Source: Stenotrophomonas maltophilia (GTDB lineage Bacteria; Pseudomonadota; Gammaproteobacteria; Xanthomonadales; Xanthomonadaceae). From it: 64,000 nucleotides of DNA. The notes beneath the pieces were generated by a model that saw only the letters and a program-made list of their open reading frames with translations, was not told the DNA's origin and searched no databases. The translations under genes and the position numbers were made by a program. Below, one piece after another: positions 1-8,719 of the stretch. The stretch covers positions 62,001 through 126,000 of the forward strand of contig NZ_CP029773.1 of NCBI RefSeq assembly GCF_003205835.1, in the 5' to 3' direction. Within the stretch, counting starts at the first letter, position 1, and each line of letters starts with the position of its first letter.

Positions 1-582
1 ATCGGCCGCGTCGCTGCCACCGCCGCTGCCACCGCCGCTGCTGGCGTACCTGGCCGCAAGCGCCGCGCCATCCACTTCGCCGCACAGCAGGTGCACGTAG
101 CGGTCTTCGCGCTGGCCGCTGGCGCGCGGCAACACCACCAGCAGCGCGCGCTGCTGCAGGCGCTCGATGGCGTGGCGGGCTTCGTCGGCGTCGGCGAAGC
201 GGTGCAGGCGCTCGCTGCGCGTGACCAGTTCGCCCAGGGTCTGCGGCCCACGCAGCAGCAGCATCGCCAGCAGCACGGTCTGCTGCCGGGTCAGGTCCAG
301 CGCGGCCTGCAGGCGGTGCTCGTAGCGGTCGGCACGCGAAGAGAAGTGCTGGCGGGCCAGGCCCAGTGTCTCCAGTTGGCGCAGCGCGTGCTGCACGCTC
401 CCGGCATCGACGTTCATCACCGGCTCGCGGGCGGTCTTCTGGTTGGCGGCCGACTGGGCGGCGTTGACCGTCAGCGGGTAGGTGTCCGGGGTGGTCGCCT
501 CCTTCTCCACCAGACAGCCCAGCAGGCGGGCCTGCACCGCGTCGAGCAGGGGGACGTCGGGGGTCTGGACGGAATCGGTCAT
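1..582 (-). CDS. yceH: YceH family protein (UPF0502/DUF480), 3' end cut off by the window
   Basis: The gene starts at 582 and reads out of the window at base 1, giving 194 residues of a family usually a little over 200 residues long. The N-terminal stretch containing [18 protein letters not shown], then [11 protein letters not shown], is the hallmark of this winged-helix family. The C-terminal part includes [13 protein letters not shown], also conserved. The last visible residues form a Ser/Gly-rich tail (SSGGSGGG) encoded by a short internal nucleotide repeat. No biochemical role is established for the family. It diverges from the acid phosphatase gene, sharing a gap of about 100 bases that has a possible -10 box (TAAAAT, 648-653) for the rightward gene. 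Confidence 0.9.
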   Translation of the reverse strand, partial: MTDSVQTPDVPLLDAVQARLLGCLVEKEATTPDTYPLTVNAAQSAANQKTAREPVMNVDAGSVQHALRQLETLGLARQHFSSRADRYEHRLQAALDLTRQQTVLLAMLLLRGPQTLGELVTRSERLHRFADADEARHAIERLQQRALLVVLPRASGQREDRYVHLLCGEVDGAALAARYASSGGGSGGGSDAAD

Positions 583-683
583 GGCGGCCTCCGGAAGGGC
601 AACGGGTCAACCGCCAAGCATAGCCGTCCCCGGGCCGGCTTTGCCGGTAAAATGCGCCGGTATATCTGATTGCCGGTGAATCC

Positions 684-1607
684 ATGCGTCGTCCCGTTTC
701 CCTGTCCCTGACCCTGCTCGCCACCGCGGCGCTGGGCCTGTCCGCCTGCAAGCGCGTGGATGTGCCTGCCGCCGAAGCCACTGCGCCGGAGGCCCCGGCC
801 GCCGCTGCCAAGGCCGATGGCGCGCTCGATGCCACTGCCAACGACAACCTCAATGCGGTGCTGTGGATGCAGCGTGCGCAGGAGTACAAGGCGATCACCG
901 AGCAGACCTACCGTGCCGCCGCCGACCACCTGGATGCCGCGCTGAAGGAAGCCCACTGGGATGCGCTGGTGCCGGAAGAACGCGGCAACGAGGCCAAGGG
1001 CCTGAAGCCGGCCGTGGTGCTGGACGTGGATGAGACCGTGCTGGACAACTCGCCCTACCAGGCGCGCCTGGTCCGCGACGGCAAGGAATACGACGAGCTG
1101 ACCTGGGACCAGTGGGTGGCCGAAAAGAAGGCCAAGGCCATTCCGGGCGTGGTTGATTTCGCCAAGGCCGCCAACGCCAAGGGCGTGACCCTGCTGTACA
1201 TCTCCAACCGTGCCGTGCACCTGAAGGACGCGACCCTGGCCAACCTGCGCGAGCAGGGCCTGCCGGTGGCCGATGACAGCGTGTTCCTGGGCCTGGGTAC
1301 CGTGGTCGAAGGCTGTGAGCAGGCCGGCAGCGAGAAGAACTGCCGCCGCCGCCTGGCCGGGCAGAAGTACCGCGTGCTGATGCAGTTCGGTGACCAGCTG
1401 GGCGACTTCGTGGAAGTGACCGCCAACACCAATGAAGGCCGTGACGCCCTGCTGCAGCAGTACCACGACTGGTTCGGCGAGCGCTGGTGGATGCTGCCGA
1501 ACCCGACCTACGGCGGCTTCGAGCCGGCGCAGTTCAACAACGACTACAGCCAGTCGCGCCAGGCCCGCCACGACGCCAAGCGCGCCGCCCTGGACTACGC
1601 ACCGTGA
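684..1607 (+). CDS. Acid phosphatase / 5'-nucleotidase, lipoprotein e(P4) family
   Basis: The 307-residue protein begins with a lipoprotein signal whose lipobox LSAC puts the lipidated cysteine at residue 22, so it should be anchored in the envelope facing the periplasm. The HAD-superfamily nucleophile motif [10 protein letters not shown] is present with D114 and D116. This is the class C (subfamily IIIB) acid phosphatase family that includes Haemophilus e(P4), which dephosphorylates nucleotides such as NMN outside the cytoplasm. An Ala/Pro-rich spacer of about 25 residues follows the lipid anchor. The stop codon overlaps the pyrF start (GTGA), so the two are translationally coupled. That pairing fits nucleotide scavenging beside pyrimidine synthesis, which is an inference. 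Confidence 0.9.
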   Translation: MRRPVSLSLTLLATAALGLSACKRVDVPAAEATAPEAPAAAAKADGALDATANDNLNAVLWMQRAQEYKAITEQTYRAAADHLDAALKEAHWDALVPEERGNEAKGLKPAVVLDVDETVLDNSPYQARLVRDGKEYDELTWDQWVAEKKAKAIPGVVDFAKAANAKGVTLLYISNRAVHLKDATLANLREQGLPVADDSVFLGLGTVVEGCEQAGSEKNCRRRLAGQKYRVLMQFGDQLGDFVEVTANTNEGRDALLQQYHDWFGERWWMLPNPTYGGFEPAQFNNDYSQSRQARHDAKRAALDYAP

Positions 1608-2329
1608 GCCGCGCGCCGCTGCCGCTGCGCGATGACGAGCGCCTGATCTTCGCGCTGGACGTGCCTGATCGCGTGCAGGCGCTGGAGTGGGTCGATCGCC
1701 TCGGCGACAGCGTGGCGTTCTACAAGATCGGCATGGAACTGCTCGCCTCCGGCGAGTACTTCCAGGTGCTGGACGAGCTGGCCCGCCGCGACAAGCGCGT
1801 GTTCGTCGACCTGAAGTTCTTCGACATTCCGGCCACCGCCGCGGCGGTGATCAAGCGCCTGTCGCAGTGGCCGGTCAGCTACGCCACCATCCACGGCTGG
1901 CACCCGACGATGATGGAAGCCTGCGCCGCCGCCAACAGCGGTGACATGCGCCTGCTGGCGGTGACCGTGCTGACCTCGATGGGCCGTCCGGACCTGGCGC
2001 AGATGGGCATCGATCGTGAACCGGTCGACGTTGTGGTTGAGCGCGCGCTGGCTGCCCAGGCCGCAGGCATCGATGGCGTGATCGCCTCGGGGCAGGAAGC
2101 CGGCCCGATCCGCGCCGCTACCGGCGCCGGGTTCTCGATCGTCTGTCCGGGCATCCGCCCCGGCGGCCCGGTCGGCGATGACCAGAAGCGTACCGTTGGC
2201 GTAGCCCAGGCCTTTGCCGATGGCGCCGATGCCATCGTGGTCGGCCGCCCGATCCGCCTGGCCGCTGATCCGCAGGCTGCGGCGCGGGCCATCCAGCAGG
2301 AAATCGCCTCCGCGCTGGCTGCGCGCTGA
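1604..2329 (+). CDS. pyrF: Orotidine 5'-phosphate decarboxylase
   Basis: This enzyme decarboxylates OMP to UMP, the last step of de novo pyrimidine synthesis, in the cytoplasm. The 241-residue length is normal for the bacterial type. The catalytic signature DLKFFDIP lies at residues 69-76, with D69, K71 and D74 as the charged network. The C-terminal phosphate-binding region (IRPGG, then VVGRPI) is intact. I chose the GTG at 1604 because it overlaps the upstream TGA by four bases and the protein then opens with the usual short leader before LIFALD. The frame is open further upstream, but that stretch is only the other frame of the phosphatase gene. A hairpin terminator follows. Confidence 0.96.
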   Translation: MSRAPLPLRDDERLIFALDVPDRVQALEWVDRLGDSVAFYKIGMELLASGEYFQVLDELARRDKRVFVDLKFFDIPATAAAVIKRLSQWPVSYATIHGWHPTMMEACAAANSGDMRLLAVTVLTSMGRPDLAQMGIDREPVDVVVERALAAQAAGIDGVIASGQEAGPIRAATGAGFSIVCPGIRPGGPVGDDQKRTVGVAQAFADGADAIVVGRPIRLAADPQAAARAIQQEIASALAAR

Positions 2330-2356
2330 GATTCCGCTGCCAGGGCTGCAGGCTCG

Positions 2357-2390
2357 AACGCCATCCCGACCCGCGCGGGATGGCGTTTCT
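2357..2390 (+). terminator. Hairpin terminator after pyrF
   Basis: Arms AACGCCATCCCG (2357-2368) and CGGGATGGCGTT (2376-2387) are perfectly complementary over 12 bp with a 7-base loop, 28 bases after the pyrF stop. The trailing T run is short (GTTTCT), so it may work in both directions or need Rho. Confidence 0.7.
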
Positions 2391-2496
2391 GCATCTGACC
2401 CGGGGAGCGGTTGTGCCCGAATCGCCGCAAAACCTGCCGTAGATGTCATGGACATCACTATCAGATGCCATGTAAATCAATAAAATCAATAATTTA

Positions 2497-2647
2497 TACA
2501 ATACTACGTGAAGTGTTGCCTTAACTTGAGCGGCAGCGTAGGATCGCCGCCATCCGGTCCTCGGACCGGACATGTGCCACAACACTGTCCTCCGGCCTCG
2601 TGCCGGCTTGAAGAGCCTGAGATCCCCGTGATCCCGGCTCTTTTTTT
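2497..2647 (+). ncRNA. Candidate small RNA with its own promoter and terminator
   Basis: The gap between pyrF and the next gene has an unusually A+T-rich block (2475-2506) containing TACAAT at 2497-2502, five of six matches to a -10 box, though no good -35 is visible. About 110 bases later comes a classic Rho-independent terminator: AAGAGCC (2611-2617), GGCTCTT (2636-2642), then an unbroken T run to 2647. Between them are further GC-rich complementary segments (GGTCC/GGACC and CCGGC/GCCGG pairs) and no convincing reading frame. A transcript of about 140 nt is predicted. It could instead be a short unannotated mRNA or a leftover terminator. Confidence 0.4.
2611..2647 (+). terminator. Rho-independent terminator with seven-T tract
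   Basis: A 7-bp stem, AAGAGCC with GGCTCTT, is closed by a loop of about 18 bases and followed directly by T residues 2641-2647. No coding region ends nearby on this strand; pyrF already has a hairpin about 250 bases upstream. It therefore probably ends an independent transcript. Confidence 0.7.
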
Positions 2648-2664
2648 ATGCCGGTGGCGGTTCT

Positions 2665-2707
2665 GGGGTCAGATCCCTTCTGCCTGCGGCAGAAGGGATC
2701 TGACCCC
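2665..2707. repeat. GGGGTCAGATCC palindrome, copy 1
   Basis: This is a perfect 43-bp hairpin: GGGGTCAGATCC, then CTTCTG, loop CCTGCGG, CAGAAG, GGATCTGACCCC. A second copy at 49959-49999 keeps the outer 12 bp and the loop exactly but has a different, still complementary, middle stem. There is no T tract, so it is not a standard terminator. Confidence 0.85.
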
Positions 2708-2791
2708 ATTGGTTGGAAACCGTGACCGCGCGGCTTGCCGCTGTCACGTCGCAGGCCGCAAGATGCGGACCGGTCCGGGGAGTCCGAGTGA

Positions 2792-3745
2792 ATGAGCGTG
2801 GCAGTGCGAGGAAGGTCTGCGCGTGGATGGGGGCTGGCAGCCATGCTGTTGCTGGCCGTGGCCGCCTGCCGTGAATCGGTCAACGATCCGGCCAAGCCGG
2901 CGGCCGAGCCGGTTGCGGCGGTGCAGGCGATGGCCCTGCGCCTGGCCGAAGACGATCTGGTCGGCTACGCGAAGCTGTCGGTACCGCCGAACCAGTACCA
3001 GCGCCTGCAGCAGGCCTGGGCCGAGGGCCACAGCCAGTGGCCGCTGACCGAACTGCCACTGGGCGACCAGCTGCTGCCGATGCTGGCCGCACTGCGCAAG
3101 CCCAATGCCGGTGCCGAACTGCAGCGCAGCTTCGATCGCCAGCTGGCTGGCCAGGCCAGCGCCGTACGCCAGGCCGCGCAGTCGATGGGCAACTTCGGCG
3201 TGCAGTACCTGCGCCACCAGAAGGGCTATACGCCCGGCCAGCAGGCCCATTACATCGCCCTGGTCGAAACCCTCGCCAGCTGGGCGCAGGGCGCGCCGAT
3301 CAGTGACCGTGCGCGTGCACGCAGCACGATCGCCGCGCTGGTGGGCGCCGCCGGCAAGGTCGGCTTCGATGACGAGGCCGGCCTGCAGGCCGCGGGCATG
3401 GAAGGCAGCCTGCAGCAGCTGGCGCCGTTCATCCACACCCTCAAGGCGGTGCTGGGCAGCTACGGGTTGGGCGTGGATGACGCGCTGCGCAGCGTGCGGG
3501 GCGAGCTGCTGTCGGTGGAAGGCGACAACGCGCTGGTGCGCCTGCACTACGATCTGGCGGGGCGCGAGATGAGCCTGCAGCTGCCGCTGAGCCGGCGCGA
3601 GGGCCATTGGTACCTGACCCGCACCCTGGCCGACACCGATGCCCTGCTGCGCAAGGCCGACGCGGCCCGTGCCGCAGCGGCGCCGGCACCGGCCGAGACC
3701 CCGCCCGAGGGTGGGGAAGCGGCAACACTGCCGCCTAAGCCATAA
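2792..3745 (+). CDS. Predicted lipoprotein of unknown function, coupled to plsB
   Basis: The 317-residue product has a lipoprotein signal (basic N-terminus, Leu/Ala core, VAAC with C26), so it should be a lipid-anchored envelope protein. The mature part is alpha-helical in character and rich in Ala, Leu and Gln, with no catalytic motif I recognise. The C-terminal 30 residues are Ala/Pro/Glu rich and look disordered. Its stop codon shares one base with the plsB start (TAATG), so translation is very likely coupled and the pair is co-transcribed. A role connected with phospholipid synthesis or the membrane is an inference from that coupling alone. A later start at 2843 would remove the basic N-terminus and is less likely. 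Confidence 0.75.
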   Translation: MSVAVRGRSARGWGLAAMLLLAVAACRESVNDPAKPAAEPVAAVQAMALRLAEDDLVGYAKLSVPPNQYQRLQQAWAEGHSQWPLTELPLGDQLLPMLAALRKPNAGAELQRSFDRQLAGQASAVRQAAQSMGNFGVQYLRHQKGYTPGQQAHYIALVETLASWAQGAPISDRARARSTIAALVGAAGKVGFDDEAGLQAAGMEGSLQQLAPFIHTLKAVLGSYGLGVDDALRSVRGELLSVEGDNALVRLHYDLAGREMSLQLPLSRREGHWYLTRTLADTDALLRKADAARAAAAPAPAETPPEGGEAATLPPKP

Positions 3746-6381
3746 TGGCGCCGATGTCGAAACAGAACCCGCTGCCGTTCCCCGGCGAAGAATCCCAGTC
3801 GACGCCCGCCGATACGGTGCCGGCGTCCCCCTCGACCGGTACCGGCCCGAACCCGGTACCGCCGCCCGCGCACGCGCGTCCGGCCGGCCGCCGCCCGCTG
3901 TGGGCTCGGCTGCTCGGCCGCCTGGTCGAGCCGTGGCTGTCGCTGAAGATCGAGCCGGAAGACCCGGGCCAGTACAACGATGGCCGCCCGGTCATGTACG
4001 TGCTGGAAGACTACGGCCTGTCCAATGCGCTGATCCTGGACAAGGCCTGCCGCCAGGCCGGCCTGCCGTCGCCGCTGGTGCCGCTGGCCGGTGACCCGAC
4101 CGGCCGCAAGCGCGCCTACCTGGCGCTGTCGCGGCGCAGCTCCAGCAACTCGCTGATTCCCGAGCAGCGCGGCGCCAAGACCCACTCCGATTCGCTGGCC
4201 AAGGTGCTGCAGGCCCATCGCGTGCGCGATGACCTGGACGTGCACCTGGTGCCGGTGTCGATCTTCGTCGGTCGCGCGCCGGACAAGCAGAGCGGCTGGT
4301 TCGCCGTGCTGTTCTCGGAAAACTGGGCGCTGGTCGGCCGCTTCCGCCGCCTGCTGGCGGTGCTGCTCAACGGCCGCAGCACCATCGTCCGCTTTGCCCC
4401 GCCGATCTCGCTGCGCAGCACCGTGGACGAAGGCCTGGAGCCGGAACGCACGGTGCGCAAGCTGCAGCGCGTGCTGCGTACCCATTTCCGCCGCATCCGT
4501 GAATCGGTGATCGGCCCCGACCTGTCGACGCGGCGCCTGCTGGTCGACCAGGTGCTGGCGGCCGAACCGGTGCGCGAAGCGATCGCCGCACAGGCCAAGC
4601 GCGACAATTCGAAGCCGGCCGATGCCTGGAAGAAGGCGCACGCCTACGCCTGGGAAATCGCCGCGGACTATTCCAGCCCGGTGGTGCGTTCGGCCAGCTT
4701 CATGCTCAGTCACGTGTGGAACCGCATCTATGCGGGCGTGCTGGTGCACCACCTGGACAAGTTCAAGGCCGCCGCGCCGGGCCATGAAGTGGTCTACGTG
4801 CCCAGCCACCGCAGCCACATGGACTACCTGCTGCTGTCGTACCTGCTGTACGACCGTGGCATCGTGCCGCCGCACATCGTGGCGGGCATCAACCTGAACC
4901 TGCCGGTGGTCGGCACCCTGCTGCGCAAGGGTGGGGCGTTCTTCATCCGCCGCTCGATCCGTGGCAACGCGCTGTACTCGGCGGTGCTCAGCGAATACGT
5001 CGCGCAGCTGGTGGCCGGTGGCTACTCGCTGGAGTACTTCGTCGAAGGCGGCCGCTCGCGAACCGGCCGACTGCTGCAGCCCAAGGGCGGCATGATCTCG
5101 ATGACGCTGCGCGCGTTCCTGCGCCAGCCGCGCAAGCCGGTGCTGTTCCAGCCCATCTACATCGGCTACGAGAAGCTGATGGAGGGCGGCAGCTACCTGG
5201 ACGAACTGTCCGGCCGGCCGAAGGAAAAGGAATCGATCTGGTCGCTGCTGTGGGGCATCCCCAAGGTGCTCAAGCAGAACTACGGCCAGGTGGTGGTGAA
5301 CTTCGGCGAACCGATCGCACTGAACGACGTGCTGGCCGAGAAGGCGCCGGAGTGGAAGGGCGAGGCAGTCTCCGAGGACGAGAAGCCGGCGTGGCTGTCG
5401 ACCACGGTGGATACGCTGGCCGAACGCATCCAGGTGCGTATCAACGGCGCCGCCGACGTCAACCCGATCAACCTGCTGGCGCTGGCCCTGCTGTCCACGC
5501 CGAAGCACGCGATGGGCGAGGCCGACCTGATCGCGCAGATCGAGCTGTGCAAGACCCTGCTGGTCGAGATGCCGTATTCGGACCGGGTGACGGTGACCCC
5601 GCACTCGCCCGAGCGGATCATCGCCCACGCCGAGGAAATCAACGTCCTCACCCGCATCAAGCACCCGCTGGGCGACGTGCTCAGCGTCAGCGGCGATACC
5701 GCGGTGCTGCTGAGCTACTTCCGCAACAACGTGGTGCACCTGTTCACCGCCTCGTCGTGGGTGGCCTGCTGCTTCCAGAACAACCGCCGCATGAGCCGCA
5801 CCGGCCTGGTCCAGCTGGGCCGTACGGTATACCCGTTCCTGCAGGCCGAGCTGTTCCTGCCGTGGAGCGAGGACGAGTTCGCCCAGCGCATCGACCGGAC
5901 CATCGATGTGTTCGTGCGCGAAGGCCTGCTGCAGAACGTCAACGATGACGACGGCGGCATCCTCGCGCGCAATACGGGGCAGACCGACGAGGTGTTCCGC
6001 CTGCGTGCGATCGGCCATTCGCTGCAGCAGGCGTTCGAGCGCTATTACATCGCCATCTCGGTACTGGTGAAGAACGGCCCCGGCGTGCTCGGCGCGGCCG
6101 AGCTGGAAAGCCTGTGCCAGCAGGCCGCGCAGCGGCTGAGCCTGCTGTATGCACCGGCGGCACCGGAGTTCTTCGACAAGTCACTGTTCCGCGGCTTCAT
6201 CCAGAAGCTGCGCGAGCTGCGCCTGGTGTGGCCGGACGAGAACAGCAAGCTGCTGTTCGACGAACGCCTCGATGCCTGGGCCAAGGACGCCAAGTTCATC
6301 CTCGGCCGCGAGCTGCGCCACACCATCGAACGGGTCAGCCCGGAAGCGGCACGCCCGGACGAGCCTGCGCCGCAGGATTGA
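3745..6381 (+). CDS. plsB: Glycerol-3-phosphate 1-O-acyltransferase
   Basis: PlsB acylates glycerol-3-phosphate at position 1, the committed step of phospholipid synthesis, at the inner membrane. The protein is 878 residues, slightly longer than the E. coli enzyme because of a Pro-rich N-terminal extension of about 40 residues. The acyltransferase signature is HRSHMD, with H355 and D360. The glycerol-3-phosphate binding motif FIRRS follows, then EGGRSRTGR from E434 and the PIYIGYEK block. ATGs at 3745 and 3754 are both possible; the first overlaps the stop of the preceding lipoprotein gene. A PlsC-like acyltransferase for the next step of the pathway lies at 61999. Confidence 0.95.
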   Translation: MAPMSKQNPLPFPGEESQSTPADTVPASPSTGTGPNPVPPPAHARPAGRRPLWARLLGRLVEPWLSLKIEPEDPGQYNDGRPVMYVLEDYGLSNALILDKACRQAGLPSPLVPLAGDPTGRKRAYLALSRRSSSNSLIPEQRGAKTHSDSLAKVLQAHRVRDDLDVHLVPVSIFVGRAPDKQSGWFAVLFSENWALVGRFRRLLAVLLNGRSTIVRFAPPISLRSTVDEGLEPERTVRKLQRVLRTHFRRIRESVIGPDLSTRRLLVDQVLAAEPVREAIAAQAKRDNSKPADAWKKAHAYAWEIAADYSSPVVRSASFMLSHVWNRIYAGVLVHHLDKFKAAAPGHEVVYVPSHRSHMDYLLLSYLLYDRGIVPPHIVAGINLNLPVVGTLLRKGGAFFIRRSIRGNALYSAVLSEYVAQLVAGGYSLEYFVEGGRSRTGRLLQPKGGMISMTLRAFLRQPRKPVLFQPIYIGYEKLMEGGSYLDELSGRPKEKESIWSLLWGIPKVLKQNYGQVVVNFGEPIALNDVLAEKAPEWKGEAVSEDEKPAWLSTTVDTLAERIQVRINGAADVNPINLLALALLSTPKHAMGEADLIAQIELCKTLLVEMPYSDRVTVTPHSPERIIAHAEEINVLTRIKHPLGDVLSVSGDTAVLLSYFRNNVVHLFTASSWVACCFQNNRRMSRTGLVQLGRTVYPFLQAELFLPWSEDEFAQRIDRTIDVFVREGLLQNVNDDDGGILARNTGQTDEVFRLRAIGHSLQQAFERYYIAISVLVKNGPGVLGAAELESLCQQAAQRLSLLYAPAAPEFFDKSLFRGFIQKLRELRLVWPDENSKLLFDERLDAWAKDAKFILGRELRHTIERVSPEAARPDEPAPQD

Positions 6382-6401
6382 AGGCAGCGCCGGGCGATGC
6401 G

Positions 6402-6495
6402 GTGGGTGTGGACCTTGGTCCACACCTTCCAGCCGTGCCAACCAAGGTTGGCACCTACCAGAGCAGTAGGCCAACCAAGGTGGGCACCCACGAGG
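6402..6495. repeat. Cluster of SMAG-like palindromes
   Basis: Three small palindromes lie between plsB and the DUF465 gene. GGTGTGGACC/GGTCCACACC occupies 6405-6426. GTGCCAACC/GGTTGGCAC followed by CTACC occupies 6435-6459, a reversed GGTAG-headed unit. An imperfect CCAACCAAGGTGGGCACC lies near 6471-6488. They separate convergent genes and may also act as a bidirectional terminator. Confidence 0.75.
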
Positions 6496-6502
6496 GCCGT
6501 CT

Positions 6503-6706
6503 TTAGGCCGGCTCGTCGGGAATCTGCAGGCTTTCCAGCCTGGCGATGCAGTCCTTCAGCTGCAGCTTGCGTCGCTTCAGGCGCTTGGATTCCAGTTCAT
6601 CCTCGCCGTTGGCGGCCATGCGGGTGATCTGTTCATCCAGCAGGCGGTGCTCGGCGCGCAGGGCGGCGAGGTGCTCGACGATCTCGGCGGGGCTGTAGGT
6701 GTCCAC
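6503..6706 (-). CDS. DUF465 (YdcH-like) small protein
   Basis: The 67-residue protein is highly charged and helical. The core (HRLLDEQITRM, then LKRRKLQLKDCIARLE) matches the DUF465/YdcH family, which forms a short helical hairpin and has no settled function. I place the start at the GTG at 6706, where the family-like sequence begins; the frame is open upstream but reads into non-conserved sequence overlapping the ttcA promoter. The gene diverges from ttcA and converges on plsB across a repeat cluster. Confidence 0.8.
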   Translation of the reverse strand: MDTYSPAEIVEHLAALRAEHRLLDEQITRMAANGEDELESKRLKRRKLQLKDCIARLESLQIPDEPA

Positions 6707-6784
6707 AGCCTCCGAGCATACACAGCGTTGATGACTGCCGGGAGAGGGGAATCCCGACCCCCGGCCGGGGCGGCTCCGAGCCGT

Positions 6785-6790
6785 TAGAAT
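6785..6790 (+). promoter_or_regulatory. Possible -10 box for a leaderless ttcA transcript
   Basis: TAGAAT (five of six matches to TATAAT) ends seven bases before the ATG at 6798, so transcription would begin at or next to the start codon. It overlaps the earlier in-frame ATG at 6789, which argues against that start. No clear -35 is seen. Confidence 0.4.
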
Positions 6791-6797
6791 GGAACCC

Positions 6798-7718
6798 ATG
6801 AGTGCCGTGATTTCCCTTCCCGATCCCCAGCCGCGTGCCGTCCGCAATCCGCGCGTGGCCGAGCGCGAGCAGCACAAGCTGGCCAAGCGCCTGCGCCGCC
6901 AGGTCGGCGAGGCGATTGCCGACTTCGGCATGATCGAGGCCGGCGACAAGGTCATGGTCTGCCTGTCCGGCGGCAAGGACAGCTACACCCTGCTGGACGT
7001 GCTGCTGCAGCTGCAGAAGAAGGCGCCGGTGCCGTTCGAGCTGGTGGCGGTGAACCTGGACCAGAAGCAGCCGGACTTCCCCGAGCACGTACTGCCGGAA
7101 TACCTGGCAGGCCTGGGCGTGCCGTACCACATCATCGAGCAGGACACCTATTCGGTGGTCAGCCGGGTCATTCCGGAAGGCAAGACCATGTGTTCGCTGT
7201 GCTCGCGGCTGCGTCGTGGCGCGCTGTACAACTACGCCGAGACCCACGGTTTCACCAAGATCGCGCTGGGCCATCACCGCGACGACATGGTGGCCACGTT
7301 CTTCATGAACCTGTTCCACCACGCCAAACTGTCGGGCATGCCGCCGAAGCTGCGCAGCGATGACGGCAAACACGTGGTGATCCGGCCGCTGGCCTACGTG
7401 CGCGAAAGCGACATCGTCGAGTACGCACAGGCACGCCAGTTCCCGATCATTCCCTGCAACCTGTGCGGCAGCCAGGAGAATCTGCAGCGCCGCCAGGTCG
7501 GCCTGATGCTGAAGCAGTGGGAAAAGGACCACCCGGGCCGCATCGAGCAGATCGCGCGTGCCATGGGCGAAGTCCGGCCCTCGCAGCTGGCCGACACCAC
7601 CCTGTTCGACTTCATGGCGCTGGGCCGTCGCGACGACGCGCCGCTGCCCGACGCCCATGCCTGGCTGGCCGGCTCCCCGGCCGACGCCGACGCAGATCCC
7701 GAGACGCCCACCGTCTAA
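6798..7718 (+). CDS. ttcA: tRNA 2-thiocytidine biosynthesis protein TtcA
   Basis: TtcA is an iron-sulfur PP-loop enzyme that thiolates C32 of certain tRNAs. The 306-residue product shows the ATP-pyrophosphatase loop SGGKDS at residues 57-62. It also has both CxxC pairs of the family, CSLC at 132-135 and CNLC at 220-223, which hold the Fe-S cluster. An in-frame ATG at 6789 would add three residues, but it lies in a likely -10 box, so I use 6798. The last 20 residues are Ala/Asp/Pro rich and variable. The gene is followed 36 bases later by rdgC on the same strand, so co-transcription is plausible. Confidence 0.95.
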   Translation: MSAVISLPDPQPRAVRNPRVAEREQHKLAKRLRRQVGEAIADFGMIEAGDKVMVCLSGGKDSYTLLDVLLQLQKKAPVPFELVAVNLDQKQPDFPEHVLPEYLAGLGVPYHIIEQDTYSVVSRVIPEGKTMCSLCSRLRRGALYNYAETHGFTKIALGHHRDDMVATFFMNLFHHAKLSGMPPKLRSDDGKHVVIRPLAYVRESDIVEYAQARQFPIIPCNLCGSQENLQRRQVGLMLKQWEKDHPGRIEQIARAMGEVRPSQLADTTLFDFMALGRRDDAPLPDAHAWLAGSPADADADPETPTV

Positions 7719-7754
7719 GGTCGGTCGCCCTTCCTCTTTGCCATCCGGAATTCC

Positions 7755-8660
7755 ATGTTCTTTCGCAACCTGACGTTCTTCCGTTTCCCGACCACCACCG
7801 ATTTTTCCGAAGTCGACACCCTGCTGCCGCACGCCCTGCTGAAGCCGGTCGGCGCGCTGGAAATGAATTCGCGCGGCTTCATCTCGCCGTTCGGCCGCGA
7901 GGAGAAGGAACTGCTCTCCCACCGCATCGCCGAACACCTGTGGCTGACCGTGGGCGGCGAGGACAAGATCCTGCCGGCGGCCGTGGTCAACGACCTGCTT
8001 GAGCGCAAGCTGGAGGAGATCGAGGAGAAGGAAGGCCGCCGCCCGGGTGGCCGCGAACGCAAGCGCATGAAGGACGACCTGCTGCATGAACTGCTGCCGC
8101 GTGCCTTCGTGAAGTCCTCGCGCAACGACGCCTTCATCGACCTGCAGCACGGCTACGTGGCGGTGGATACCTCCAGCCGCAAGACCGGCGAGTACTTCAT
8201 GTCCGACATCCGCGGCCTGCTCGGCAGCTTCCCGGCGATGCCGCTGAACGCCGAAGTCGCACCGCGTTCGATCCTGACCGGCTGGATCGCCGGCGAGCCG
8301 CTGCCGACCGGGCTGAGCCTGGGCGAAGAATGCGAGATGAAGGACCCGGTGGAGGGCGGTGCGGTGGTCAAGTGCCAGCACCAGGAACTGCGCTGCGACG
8401 AGATCGACAAGCACCTGGACGCCGGCAAGCAGGTGACCAAGCTGGCGCTGATCTTCGAGGACAACCTGTCCTTCGTGATCGGCGACGACCTGATCGTGCG
8501 CAAGCTGAAGTTCCTCGACGGCGCCCTGGACCAGCTGGAGCATGCCGACGAAGACGGCCGCCGCGCCGAGTTCGATGCCCGCTTCGCCCTGCAGAGCGCC
8601 GAGATCCGCCGCCTGTTCCTGTTGCTGGAAGAAGCCTTCAAGCTCAGCAAGGCTGACTGA
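7755..8660 (+). CDS. rdgC: Recombination-associated protein RdgC
   Basis: RdgC is a nucleoid-associated, ring-forming dsDNA-binding protein that restrains RecA-dependent recombination. The 301-residue length equals the family norm. The N-terminus MFFRNLTFFRF and the following ALLKPVGALEMNSRGFISP block are diagnostic. The sequence is collinear throughout, with no truncation. It sits directly downstream of ttcA and upstream of the YgjP-like gene. Confidence 0.95.
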   Translation: MFFRNLTFFRFPTTTDFSEVDTLLPHALLKPVGALEMNSRGFISPFGREEKELLSHRIAEHLWLTVGGEDKILPAAVVNDLLERKLEEIEEKEGRRPGGRERKRMKDDLLHELLPRAFVKSSRNDAFIDLQHGYVAVDTSSRKTGEYFMSDIRGLLGSFPAMPLNAEVAPRSILTGWIAGEPLPTGLSLGEECEMKDPVEGGAVVKCQHQELRCDEIDKHLDAGKQVTKLALIFEDNLSFVIGDDLIVRKLKFLDGALDQLEHADEDGRRAEFDARFALQSAEIRRLFLLLEEAFKLSKAD

Positions 8661-8719
8661 ACAGGCAGCCCGACGGCCGCCGGTCATCCGGCGACCCGAA
8701 GCGGCGCTATGCTGGGCGC

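Noticed and set aside
2508..2795. Open frame across the pyrF downstream gap
   Set aside because: It runs through a terminator hairpin and the GGGGTCAGATCC palindrome, and no protein-like pattern is seen.
3547..6018. Very long open frame on the minus strand opposite plsB (about 820 codons)
   Set aside because: It is a GC-rich antisense shadow: His/Gln/Arg-rich with no family motif, entirely overlapping a certain gene.
6633..8687. Long minus-strand frame opposite ttcA and rdgC
   Set aside because: Antisense shadow of two well-recognised genes, with no domain of its own.
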